37,908 nt of DNA from CADEDV01 sp036383515. GTDB taxonomy: Bacteria > Bacteroidota > Bacteroidia > Chitinophagales > Chitinophagaceae. How positions within the stretch are numbered: position 1 is the first letter of the stretch; every line of letters begins with the position of its first letter. The DNA lies in assembly GCA_036383515.1 (NCBI GenBank), contig DASVOE010000024.1:1-37908 (forward strand), in the 5' to 3' direction. Positions 8,715 through 16,178 of the stretch are shown here, in pieces. The notes under the pieces were generated by a model that saw nothing but the letters and a program-made list of their open reading frames with translations, was not told the DNA's origin and searched no databases. A program made the translations under genes and the position numbers.

Positions 8715-9641
8715 ATGAAAATATGCCATCGTATTATTCCACTCGTAGTTTTCTTGTTTACTACCTGCTTGTCGCTCAATGCTCAAAACAAGACAGGCAT
8801 TGATTCAACGGGTCTTCCGGGAGATAATTTCAGCTTGCAGGGAACCTTGGAAATGTTTCAAAAAGCCGGATCGCCTGAAGAATTTGAAAGGTTGCTTAAT
8901 ACACAGGACAACAATGTCAATAATCTCGATTTGAATGAAGATGGGGAAATCGATTTTGTGCGGGTCATCGACAAAATGGATAAAGATGTACATGCATTAG
9001 TATTGCAGGTAGCTGTTTCTGAAAAAGAGAACCAGGATATTGCTGTTATCGAAATCGAAAAAACAGGCCCTGAGTCAGCTATGCTCCAAATCATTGGTGA
9101 CAAAGATATATATGGAGAGGAAGTGATCGTTGAGCCCGATGGTGATGCCCCCGGATCATATTTACAGGAGAATACAGGAAATAAAAACAGTGGGCCCAAT
9201 GCTTCATTGAATAATTATGAACCCAATCCTTATATCATTGTGAATGTGTGGAGGTGGCCATCGGTGCGGTTTATCTATGCACCTGCTTATCGTCCATGGG
9301 TTTCTCCCTGGAGATGGCGGTATTATCCCACCTGGTGGCATCCCTGGAAACCTTATGCCTGGCATATATGGCATCCCAGGCATATACATCATCATTCTTT
9401 CGTTGTTGTTCATACGCACCGGGTGGTCAGGGCTCATGCTATCTATAAACCTGTAAGGGTTACATCAGTAGCAGTAAGAACCAGGCATTCAGTAGCTGTA
9501 AACAATTACAGGGTTAACCGAACCCGGACAACTATTACTGGCCCGGGAGGTCATTCTGCTTCACGCACTACTACCATTGTCCGGGGTAAAAAAGGAAAGG
9601 TCCGGGCTTCAAAAACAACAGTAAAAAGAAGAAGAGGTTAA
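8715..9641 (+). CDS. Secreted Trp/His-rich protein with an EF-hand-like loop and basic tail
   Basis: I do not recognise a named family. The 308-residue protein starts with a signal peptide ending near LSLNAQ. A mid-N-terminal segment carries a calcium-loop-like sequence DLNEDGEID (residues 72-80, the D-x-N-x-D-G-x-I-D pattern of EF-hands and dockerins) within an alpha/beta domain. From about residue 175 the protein becomes extraordinarily rich in Trp, Pro, Tyr and His (for example HPWKPYAWHIWHP and HIHHH). The last about 60 residues are Arg/Thr/Lys-rich and end in KRRRG. The His-rich part could bind metal and the basic tail could bind polyanions, but both are guesses. It is flanked by dnaG (divergent) and a strong hairpin, so it is probably monocistronic. 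Confidence 0.85.
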   Translation: MKICHRIIPLVVFLFTTCLSLNAQNKTGIDSTGLPGDNFSLQGTLEMFQKAGSPEEFERLLNTQDNNVNNLDLNEDGEIDFVRVIDKMDKDVHALVLQVAVSEKENQDIAVIEIEKTGPESAMLQIIGDKDIYGEEVIVEPDGDAPGSYLQENTGNKNSGPNASLNNYEPNPYIIVNVWRWPSVRFIYAPAYRPWVSPWRWRYYPTWWHPWKPYAWHIWHPRHIHHHSFVVVHTHRVVRAHAIYKPVRVTSVAVRTRHSVAVNNYRVNRTRTTITGPGGHSASRTTTIVRGKKGKVRASKTTVKRRRG

Positions 9642-9661
9642 TAAAAATCAACAGCCATTAT

Positions 9662-9697
9662 ATTTAATGCCACTGTCATCCGATAGTGGCATTATTA
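9662..9697 (+). terminator. Hairpin after the Trp/His-rich protein gene
   Basis: TAATGCCACTGTC pairs with GATAGTGGCATTA around an ATCC loop (13 bp, one G-T pair, 9665-9694). The T-tract is poor, so termination efficiency is uncertain. Confidence 0.65.
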
Positions 9698-9865
9698 ATG
9701 TATACTATCCAACCAGGCTTCAATGAAAATGTGAACGGCTGTGCAAAAAAAGGCTAGCTTTTACGGGAAAAGAGTTTTAATTTACAATTACCATCCAAAC
9801 CCAGGGGAACCTTCTGTCGGCAGACAAGGATAAGGAACAATATTGCTCACTTAAATTTAAATCCC

Positions 9866-10246
9866 ATGGTTCAGGTAGAAATCGCACAGCTCACCGGAGA
9901 GTGCAGCTCCTGGAGAGAATCACTTCGCAAATACCGCGAAGAATTCACACAGGATAAGGCAAAACTTCAACAGGTAGCCAGCCAACCACTCTCCAAAGTC
10001 CAGCTCCAGGACGTAGAACATCTCCACAACCAGTTTCACATTCAACTCATCAACATTCACGATCTCAAACAAGCGATCAAAAATCATGATCGGAAAATGG
10101 CATTTGAGATGTCCGCTAATAATGGGCAATTGAATGATGAAACCGTAGCAGAACATGAAAACCTGTTTGGCCGGTATCAGCATCTTGAGCAGACCCTGCT
10201 CGAACTGCGTGATGAGTTTAATAATTTCCTGAACCGAACGCAGTAA
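9866..10246 (+). CDS. Small helical (coiled-coil) hypothetical protein
   Basis: The product is a 126-residue soluble protein with no signal peptide or membrane segment. It is almost entirely predicted helix with heptad-like spacing of Leu, Ile and Val and many Glu, Gln, Lys and His residues, for example around LQDVEHLHNQFHIQLINIHDL and the C-terminal LEQTLLELRDEF. That points to a coiled-coil or helical bundle. I do not recognise the family. ATG 9866 follows a leader of about 170 bases after the preceding hairpin and is the first ATG in frame. The EF-G paralogue follows 174 bp later on the same strand, with no obvious terminator between, so co-transcription is possible. Confidence 0.65.
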   Translation: MVQVEIAQLTGECSSWRESLRKYREEFTQDKAKLQQVASQPLSKVQLQDVEHLHNQFHIQLINIHDLKQAIKNHDRKMAFEMSANNGQLNDETVAEHENLFGRYQHLEQTLLELRDEFNNFLNRTQ

Positions 10247-10420
10247 GAGCTTCATTGTTTTCAGGTTCAAAAGTTCGCAAGTTCTTATAACTGTAATTTT
10301 TTTTTGGATCAGCGAACTATTGAAACGCATTAACCAACCTTTCCTTTGATCAGGAACTTGTCTTTATTTCCCCATTAAATTCAAAGACAACATATCTCCT
10401 CATCTATTAAATAGATTGCC

Positions 10421-12556
10421 ATGCCTGAATTTGATACCTCACACGTCAAAAATATTGTCTTGCTGGGCCATGCCGGCTCCGGTAAGACCACCTTATCGGA
10501 ATGCATGCTGTATGAAGCAGGATTAATTAACCGCCGGGGCAGCATCGCAGAGCGAAACACTACAGGAGATTACCACGAACTTGAACAGGAACGTGGTAAT
10601 TCTATTTTCAGCAAGCTCCTGCACACCAAATGGCGGGGTTATAAAATCAATATCGTTGATACGCCGGGCTACGATGATTTTGTAGGAGAAGTTATTTCTG
10701 CATTACGCATCGCAGATACAGGGGTGATGTTACTGAATGCAGTGATGGGAGTGGAAGTAGGCACTGATATCATTTGGGAATACACAGAAAAATTTAAAAC
10801 CCCAATGATATTTGGCGTCAATAAACTGGATGATGATAATGCAGACTTTGATAAAACAGTTCGTGAAGCCAGATCACATTTTGGGAATAAAGTAGTGATG
10901 GTGCAATATCCCCGCCAGGTGGGAGCAGGTTTTCACGAGATCATTGATGTGCTGCGGATGACGATGTATAAGTTTGCTGATGCTGGTGGCAGACCAGAGA
11001 AAGTGCCGATCCCTGATGATGAAAAAGCAAAGGCAGAAGAACTACATAAAGAATTGATAGAAGCGATAGCCAGTAACGATGAATCGCTAATGGAAAAATA
11101 TTTTGATAAAGGCGAATTGGATGAAGACGAAATGAAACTGGGGATGAAAAAAGCCATGATCAATCATGATCTGTTTCCGTTGTTCTGTTTATCAGGCGAA
11201 AGAAATATGGGAAGTGGCAGGCTGATGGGTTTTATTGATAATGTATGCCCCAGCGCCAATGAAATGCCAGCACAAAAAACAAAAAGTGGCGCTGAACTTT
11301 CCTGTGATGCCAACGGTCCAGCCTGTCTGTTCATTTATAAAACAGTGAGTGAGCCGCATGTAGGAGAGTTATCTTTTTTTAAAGTGTATTCAGGCGTTGT
11401 CAGATCAGGAATGGAACTGGAAAATGAAACTACAGGTGCGGTAGAAAAGATCAACCAGTTATTTTTAGTGGAAGGGAATAAACGAACACCTATTAATGAA
11501 CTGGTAGCTGGCGACATTGGCGCTACCTTGAAATTGAAGAATACACATGTAAATAACACACTTCATGCAAAAGGCAAAAATTATGAATTGCCTTCTATCG
11601 AATTTCCACCACCTAATATGACGGTGGCCATTGAATTGTTGAAGAAGGGCGATGAAGAAAAATTATCCCAGGCCTTGCATTTGTTACGGGAAGAAGATCC
11701 AACCTTGCTGGTAGAAGTTTCGCAGGAATTAAAGCAAACACTGATCCATTGCCAGGGCGATATGCATTTAGCCGTTGCAAAATGGAAAATAGAGCACCAG
11801 CATAAACTGGAAGTAAAATTTGTAAAACCCCGAATCGCTTACCGGGAAACGATCCGTAGAATGGCAGAAGCTAACTACCGTCATAAAAAACAAAGTGGTG
11901 GCTCTGGCCAGTTTGGAGAAGTTTTTATGCGGATAGAACCCTGGTATGAAGGAATGCCCGAGCCGAAAGATTTGAATGTAAGAGCCCGTGATGTGCACGA
12001 CCTGGAATGGGGAGGTAAATTGGTTTTTTATAATTGTATCGTAGGAGGCGCTATCGATGTTCGCTTTCTTCCTTCTATATTAAAGGGCGTGATGGAAAAA
12101 ATGCATAACGGGCCATTGACCGGTTCGTACGCAAGAGATATCCGTGTGTCGGTGTATGATGGCAAAATGCATCCTGTTGACAGCAATGATATATCATTTA
12201 AGATTGCAGGATTACAGGCTTTTCGTACTGCATTCCAACAGGCAGATCCGCAGATACTCGAACCTATTTATCATGTGGAGGTATTATGCCCGGATGATCT
12301 TACCGGTGCTGTAATGGGTGATCTGCAAAGCCGCCGGGCTCTTGTAGAAGGTATCGATAGTGAAGGCCATTTTCAAAAGGTAATTGCAAAAGTGCCATTG
12401 GCGGAGATGGATGGCTATTCTTCTTCGCTTCGCTCTATCACACAGGGAAGAGCGAAATTCAAAATGCATTTCCTGGCTTATGAAGCCTTACCGTTTGAAT
12501 TGCAACGTAAGCTGATCGATGAATATAGCAAGACGGCCAAAGAAGAGTATGCATAG
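10421..12556 (+). CDS. Elongation factor G paralogue (EF-G2 / FusA-like)
   Basis: A 711-residue translational GTPase with the five-domain EF-G layout: the G domain at about 1-270, then domain II, domain III, domain IV (around GGSGQFGEV) and domain V at the C-terminus. The nucleotide-binding motifs are unusual for EF-G: the P-loop is GHAGSGKTT (16-24) instead of AHIDAGKTT. Switch I has ERGNSI instead of ERGITI. Switch II is DTPGYDDF with Tyr84 where canonical EF-G has the catalytic His of DTPGH. NKLD (G4) is intact. It is therefore not the main fusA but an EF-G-like paralogue of the type seen in Thermus and Bacteroides. It lies alone, away from ribosomal protein genes, and ends in a strong terminator. 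The role in translocation is inferred. Confidence 0.9.
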   Translation: MPEFDTSHVKNIVLLGHAGSGKTTLSECMLYEAGLINRRGSIAERNTTGDYHELEQERGNSIFSKLLHTKWRGYKINIVDTPGYDDFVGEVISALRIADTGVMLLNAVMGVEVGTDIIWEYTEKFKTPMIFGVNKLDDDNADFDKTVREARSHFGNKVVMVQYPRQVGAGFHEIIDVLRMTMYKFADAGGRPEKVPIPDDEKAKAEELHKELIEAIASNDESLMEKYFDKGELDEDEMKLGMKKAMINHDLFPLFCLSGERNMGSGRLMGFIDNVCPSANEMPAQKTKSGAELSCDANGPACLFIYKTVSEPHVGELSFFKVYSGVVRSGMELENETTGAVEKINQLFLVEGNKRTPINELVAGDIGATLKLKNTHVNNTLHAKGKNYELPSIEFPPPNMTVAIELLKKGDEEKLSQALHLLREEDPTLLVEVSQELKQTLIHCQGDMHLAVAKWKIEHQHKLEVKFVKPRIAYRETIRRMAEANYRHKKQSGGSGQFGEVFMRIEPWYEGMPEPKDLNVRARDVHDLEWGGKLVFYNCIVGGAIDVRFLPSILKGVMEKMHNGPLTGSYARDIRVSVYDGKMHPVDSNDISFKIAGLQAFRTAFQQADPQILEPIYHVEVLCPDDLTGAVMGDLQSRRALVEGIDSEGHFQKVIAKVPLAEMDGYSSSLRSITQGRAKFKMHFLAYEALPFELQRKLIDEYSKTAKEEYA

Positions 12557-12580
12557 ATTTACTGAAATTCAAATAAGTAT

Positions 12581-12609
12581 AAAAGCTTCGGTTAACTCCG
12601 AAGCTTTTT
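12581..12609 (+). terminator. Intrinsic terminator after the EF-G paralogue
   Basis: A perfect 11-bp stem (AAAAGCTTCGG / CCGAAGCTTTT) with a 6-nt loop. The T-tract is part of the 3' arm. Confidence 0.88.
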
Positions 12610-12706
12610 AGTTTTACCATTTGCGTTTGCAAAACCTCCAGTTCACCTAAATACATCTACCTGCCGGGGCAAATTATTTTTACTTTTACGATGCCAAAAC
12701 TAAGGT

Positions 12707-13897
12707 ATGTACCTGCTTAGCATTTCAGAAGATATCTTTCTTTTTATCGCCGGATTTGGATTAGTTCAGGGTGTCCTGCTCGCACTGCTCCTTTATTCTT
12801 ATCCAAAAAGCGACCGGGCTGTTAATAAATTCCTGGCTCTGTATATTGTTTGTTTTTCAATTGTCATGGCAGGACCTTTCCTGTTACAGGTCATTAGCTG
12901 GAAGAAAAGTTTTTTTTGGGCGCCTTTCCCTTTGCTGGCCGGCCCCCTCATGTTATTTTATATCCGAAGTTTTAAAGAAACGATCACCTGGAGAAAAGCA
13001 CTGCCACATTGTTTATTTTTTTTTATTTATTTTTTTGGAACCTACTGGTGGTTACAATACCTGGGCAGTAAATATCCTGCAGCCAAAGAATTTCCTGAGG
13101 AAGGATTTAATTCGTCACTATCATTTGTTTTTTTTGGTGTCCGCTATGGACAATTGATAATCTATTATTTCCTGGCAAGAAGAGAATGGATCTCTTATCA
13201 AAAATCAATTCGGCAACTCTTTTCCGAAACAAGCCGGATAAATCTTGATTGGGTAAAATGGCTGATCAACGGGTATATATTTATTATACTGTCTTCCGTG
13301 GTTCTTTTTTTCCTGACGGTTAAATATCCGCAGAATTTTTACCTTCTTTACCTGATCAGTATAGCCATCGCTGCTCCATATATATACATTTCCACTTACA
13401 AAGGAATCACACAACCCACTCTCTGGCAAAAAATAAAAGGAGAACAAAAAGAAAAACTCGAAGAACAGCTACATGTTACGGAGGGAATAGAAAAAAATCA
13501 TAAGCAACAAAACCAAAAACCGGGCTTAAGCAGCGACAAAATTGAAGAAATCATTTCAAAAGCTACATTGGTCATGGAGCAGGAAAAACTTTACCAGGAG
13601 CCGGAGCTTACGTTGCAGAATATGGCCGACAAGATCGGTTTTCCCTCACACCAGGTATCCCAGGCTATTAATGATGGCTTGCAAAAAAGTTTCTACGATC
13701 TTGTCAATGGTTACAGGGTAGAAGAAGCCAAGCGTTTGTTGCTGGATCCGAAGAGCAGGGATTACACTATTCTATCGGTGGGCTTTGAAGCTGGTTTCAA
13801 TTCTAAAACCACTTTCAACACTGTGTTTAAGAAGTTTACAGGACTTACCCCAACAGAATACCGGGACAAAAGGAGGGAGATGACGGCAGCATTGTGA
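12707..13897 (+). CDS. Membrane-anchored AraC-type transcriptional regulator, copy 1
   Basis: A 396-residue protein in two parts. Residues about 5-235 form roughly seven hydrophobic helices, beginning with IFLFIAGFGLVQGVLLALL. A charged cytoplasmic linker (about 236-280) then leads to an AraC/XylS-type double HTH domain. The HTH end carries the family signature VGFEAGFNSKTTFNTVFKK followed by FTGLTPTEYRDK. This is the Bacteroidota architecture of a membrane sensor fused directly to a DNA-binding domain. It has two paralogues in the window (17229-18431 and 18868-20064) with the same length and layout, sharing the RSFKExITWxKAxPH and LFSETSRI segments in the membrane part. Its ligand is unknown. 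Downstream, after a 315-bp gap, comes a double-palindrome element and a DUF4136 gene, which is the likely target. Confidence 0.92.
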   Translation: MYLLSISEDIFLFIAGFGLVQGVLLALLLYSYPKSDRAVNKFLALYIVCFSIVMAGPFLLQVISWKKSFFWAPFPLLAGPLMLFYIRSFKETITWRKALPHCLFFFIYFFGTYWWLQYLGSKYPAAKEFPEEGFNSSLSFVFFGVRYGQLIIYYFLARREWISYQKSIRQLFSETSRINLDWVKWLINGYIFIILSSVVLFFLTVKYPQNFYLLYLISIAIAAPYIYISTYKGITQPTLWQKIKGEQKEKLEEQLHVTEGIEKNHKQQNQKPGLSSDKIEEIISKATLVMEQEKLYQEPELTLQNMADKIGFPSHQVSQAINDGLQKSFYDLVNGYRVEEAKRLLLDPKSRDYTILSVGFEAGFNSKTTFNTVFKKFTGLTPTEYRDKRREMTAAL

Positions 13898-14072
13898 CAA
13901 TAAACGATCAAAGCTGACTATGCAGTCATCATTTTCTCTTGCTTCTTTCCTCAAAAATTTTCATGCTTGTTATCTGGCTTCTGAAATAATTTGCAAACGA
14001 TAGTTTGGAACACCTTTCTTCACTCAAGTTGTTATTTTTCTTTCTTATTCTTTTTCACCTGTTTGTAAACTC
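13898..14072. other. AT-rich non-coding stretch before the operator
   Basis: The first part of the 315-bp gap after AraC copy 1 has no supported gene. It is T-rich, and I saw no clear terminator for the regulator gene. The second part of the gap holds the shared operator and promoter, listed separately. Confidence 0.5.
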
Positions 14073-14142
14073 CGGACGTTCGGATCATCAAAATTGAACC
14101 ACCACCTGCGTGTTGCACCCGTTCGGATCGCAGTATCTGAAC
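14073..14142 (+). promoter_or_regulatory. Double-palindrome operator upstream of the DUF4136 gene
   Basis: Two dyads of the form GTTCGG-N10-xxGAAC: GTTCGG at 14078-14083 with TTGAAC at 14094-14099, and GTTCGG at 14121-14126 with CTGAAC at 14137-14142. Their left arms are 43 bp apart, about four helical turns. The leading CGGACGTTCGGAT and the GAACCAC-ACC block between the dyads recur in register upstream of the TolC operon. It ends about 22 bp before a -7-like box. It is probably the binding site of the neighbouring AraC-type regulators. Confidence 0.75.
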
Positions 14143-14164
14143 TGTTTCGCCTTTACCGTATGCT

Positions 14165-14172
14165 AATCTTGC
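14165..14172 (+). promoter_or_regulatory. Candidate -7 box for the DUF4136 gene
   Basis: TAATCTTG is a one-mismatch match to TAnnTTTG, 48 bp before the start codon and just downstream of the double palindrome. That position suits activation from the operator. Confidence 0.45.
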
Positions 14173-14212
14173 AGTGTAATTAATTTTTTAAAAAACAAAA
14201 ACAATTTTCTTT

Positions 14213-14791
14213 ATGAAGAGAGTAACGATCAAAAGTCTTTTACTGGTGTTACCTGCAGTAGTTATGTTTTCCTGCAAGCCTACACTTAATGTAACCACAG
14301 ATTACGACAGGTCTGTCAATTTTTCTGCTTACAAGACCTTTAGTCTCTATTACCTGGCTACCAACAAAAACGTAAGCGAGCTGAATGAGGAGCGTATTTG
14401 GAATTCAATCCGGGCCGAAATGATCCGGAAAGGCTACAAAGAAAGCAATACGGATCCCGACCTTGTGGTGAATGCCGTTTCCGTAATTAAAAACAAGAAG
14501 TACTTATCTGCCAGTTCGAGTTCATATGGCTATGGTGGTGCATTCAGACCCTATGGTTACTGGGGTGGCGGATACGGAATGGCTGCTGGCACCACAACAA
14601 TACAGGCGCATTCTTACAAAAATGGTTCTTTAATGATTGATGTGATTGATGCCAGGGCAAATCGTATGATATGGGAGGGAACGGGTAGTGCTGAATTTGA
14701 AAAGCAACCTAAAAACCCCGAGGAGGTAATCAGTAATACCGTGAATAAAATACTGGCAAGTTTCCCGGCAGGTACTCCTGATCACTTATAA
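14213..14791 (+). CDS. DUF4136 lipoprotein
   Basis: A 192-residue envelope lipoprotein. The signal peptide ends in the lipobox MFSC (Cys21). The mature part has the DUF4136 pattern: VTTDYDRSVNFSAYKTFSL at the start, NSIRAEMIRKGY and DPDLVVNAVSV, a Gly/Tyr-rich loop (SYGYGGAFRPYGYWGGGYG), and LMIDVIDARANRMIWEGTGSAEF near the end. DUF4136 proteins are common surface or periplasmic lipoproteins of unknown function in Bacteroidota. The gene is the first downstream of AraC copy 1 and is preceded by the double-palindrome operator, so it is a probable direct target. No terminator was seen before the next gene. Confidence 0.9.
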   Translation: MKRVTIKSLLLVLPAVVMFSCKPTLNVTTDYDRSVNFSAYKTFSLYYLATNKNVSELNEERIWNSIRAEMIRKGYKESNTDPDLVVNAVSVIKNKKYLSASSSSYGYGGAFRPYGYWGGGYGMAAGTTTIQAHSYKNGSLMIDVIDARANRMIWEGTGSAEFEKQPKNPEEVISNTVNKILASFPAGTPDHL

Positions 14792-14849
14792 GGCCAGCTT
14801 TAATAAGTAACAAATAGATAAGATAACAAAACAGTGCATGGACGACAAC

Positions 14850-14897
14850 GCATACCTGCAATTCAAAAAAAGGAGGTATGAACCGGTGCAGGTATGC
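14850..14897 (+). repeat. 11-bp perfect inverted repeat in the leader of the next gene
   Basis: GCATACCTGCA (14850-14860) and TGCAGGTATGC (14887-14897) are exact reverse complements with 26 bases between them. The loop contains AGGAGG directly followed by TATG. It lies 34 bp before the membrane protein start and has no T-tract, so a regulatory hairpin or protein-binding dyad is more likely than a terminator. Confidence 0.6.
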
Positions 14898-14930
14898 CGT
14901 AGTCCGGCGTAAAACTCAAAAGAGTATAAT

Positions 14931-15605
14931 ATGAATAAACAAATAAATCTGACTGGATGGCTGCTGATTCTTGCAGCCGTTACTTTCTGGATTAGCTGGT
15001 TTCTTATGCCTGATCCGGGAACGACAGATGCAAGGCATATTCTTGAAATAGTAAAACAATCCAGAATAGCTGTGTTGTTATCAGTGATCATACAAATAAT
15101 ATCATCTGTTTTATTCCTGGTGGCTTTGTTTTTCGTAATAAAGATCGCTGCTCTTCAAAAGAGTGCGATGATCGGAATCGTATTACTGGGTATTGGTGCT
15201 ATGGGATTGTGTGCTGATGCATTTTTCCATTTGCTTGCCTGGTTTATGACGGATGATTCGGTGACTATCCAGGAAGATGTAATAAGAGTGATGGGTTTTA
15301 TGCAGGCAGAAGGGCTTGTTTTTTTAGTACCGCTTTTACTGCCTTTTTTTATCGGCAGCCTGGTATTAGCAATTGGACTTAACAAACAGGCTATCATCTC
15401 TGCAAAGCCCAAATTAATATTTGTTATAGCTTTTTTGACTGGTCTTATTGGTACGATCATCGCAAATATGATCGGGGATAGTAAGATACCCGGATTTATG
15501 CTTACTGTTTTGGGCTTGTTTGCAGCGGGACAAATTTTTATGGGAATTGAATTCATTAAAGCCGTCCAGAAAAAGAAAACTATCGCAGCCCCATTACTAA
15601 GCTAA
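14931..15605 (+). CDS. Multi-pass membrane protein of unknown function
   Basis: A 224-residue inner-membrane protein with about six predicted helices: near residues 8-26, 45-70, 78-98, 120-148, 160-180 and 185-208. The periplasmic-side loop after helix 1 contains MPDPGTTDARH, and a conserved-looking ADAFFHLLAWFM segment lies mid-protein. The overall pattern is reminiscent of DUF4386-type membrane proteins, but I cannot assign a family with confidence. The start ATG follows AAAGAG and a hairpin-forming leader. The DUF2147 gene follows 53 bp downstream on the same strand. It belongs to the group of envelope genes between AraC copies 1 and 2. Confidence 0.75.
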   Translation: MNKQINLTGWLLILAAVTFWISWFLMPDPGTTDARHILEIVKQSRIAVLLSVIIQIISSVLFLVALFFVIKIAALQKSAMIGIVLLGIGAMGLCADAFFHLLAWFMTDDSVTIQEDVIRVMGFMQAEGLVFLVPLLLPFFIGSLVLAIGLNKQAIISAKPKLIFVIAFLTGLIGTIIANMIGDSKIPGFMLTVLGLFAAGQIFMGIEFIKAVQKKKTIAAPLLS

Positions 15606-15658
15606 AAGGAGAAAAAAGGTAACAACTCAAAAAAACATTAATTAATTAAAAAAGTAAA

Positions 15659-16093
15659 ATGAAAAAACTTATTGTAGTAGCAGCATTGTTGTATGTATCA
15701 TTGACATCCCTCTTTGCCCAGCATGCTGATGGTATAAAAGGCGTTTGGGTAAACGATGCAAAAGATGCAAAGGTGGAAATCTATAAATCAGGTGATAAAT
15801 ATTTTGGCAAGATCACCTGGGTAAAAGAAATGTATGAAGCAGATGGCAGGACGCCCAAAAAAGACAGCAAAAATTCGGACGAAAAATTAAGAAGCAGGAA
15901 CATAGTAAACATGGTTATTCTTTCCGGTTTTACATTCGACGACGGTGAATGGACGGGTGGTGAGTTATACGATCCGAAAAGCGGTAAGACCTACAAGAGT
16001 AAAATGAAATTGAAAGGAGATGCGCTGGAGATCAGGGGATATGTCGGGTCGCCCATGTTTGGTAAAACAACGATTTGGACAAAAGCATCCTGA
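15659..16093 (+). CDS. Secreted DUF2147 protein
   Basis: A 144-residue protein with a cleavable signal peptide ending near SLFAQ. The mature part matches DUF2147: GVWVNDAKDAKVEIYKSG, GKYF-like YFGKITWVKEMYE, a basic DGRTPKKD segment, VILSGFTFDDGEWTGGELYDP, GKTYKSKMKLKGDALEIRGY and a C-terminal GSPMFGKTTIWTK. The family is a small lipocalin-like beta-barrel found in the periplasm, with no known enzymatic activity. It sits 53 bp after the membrane protein gene and is followed by a long perfect hairpin, so the two may form one unit. The function is unknown; its neighbours suggest an envelope role. Confidence 0.9.
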   Translation: MKKLIVVAALLYVSLTSLFAQHADGIKGVWVNDAKDAKVEIYKSGDKYFGKITWVKEMYEADGRTPKKDSKNSDEKLRSRNIVNMVILSGFTFDDGEWTGGELYDPKSGKTYKSKMKLKGDALEIRGYVGSPMFGKTTIWTKAS

Positions 16094-16112
16094 CGTCTAT
16101 AAAAAATACATA

Positions 16113-16143
16113 GTGGTTCATTGTTGATTAAACAATGAACCAC
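16113..16143 (+). terminator. Long perfect hairpin after the DUF2147 gene
   Basis: A 13-bp perfect stem (GTGGTTCATTGTT / AACAATGAACCAC) with a 5-nt loop, 20 bp after the stop. There is no T-tract on the plus side, so it may act as an RNA 3'-end stabiliser rather than a classical terminator. Confidence 0.6.
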
Positions 16144-16178
16144 CCGTATTGCCTGGACTAATAATTAGTTATGATTTT

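Noticed and set aside
9204..9437. Pro/Met-rich antisense ORF opposite the Trp/His-rich segment
   Set aside because: Its composition is a by-product of the complementary repeat-like codons for Trp, Pro and His.
10272..10318. Inverted repeat AGTTCGC/GCGAACT before the EF-G paralogue
   Set aside because: Only 7 bp with a 33-nt gap and no T-tract; also differs from the GTTCGG-N10 operator spacing. Could be chance.
14838..14912. 24-codon ORF starting MDDNAYLQF
   Set aside because: Too short and lies across the inverted repeat; its ends are better explained by the hairpin.
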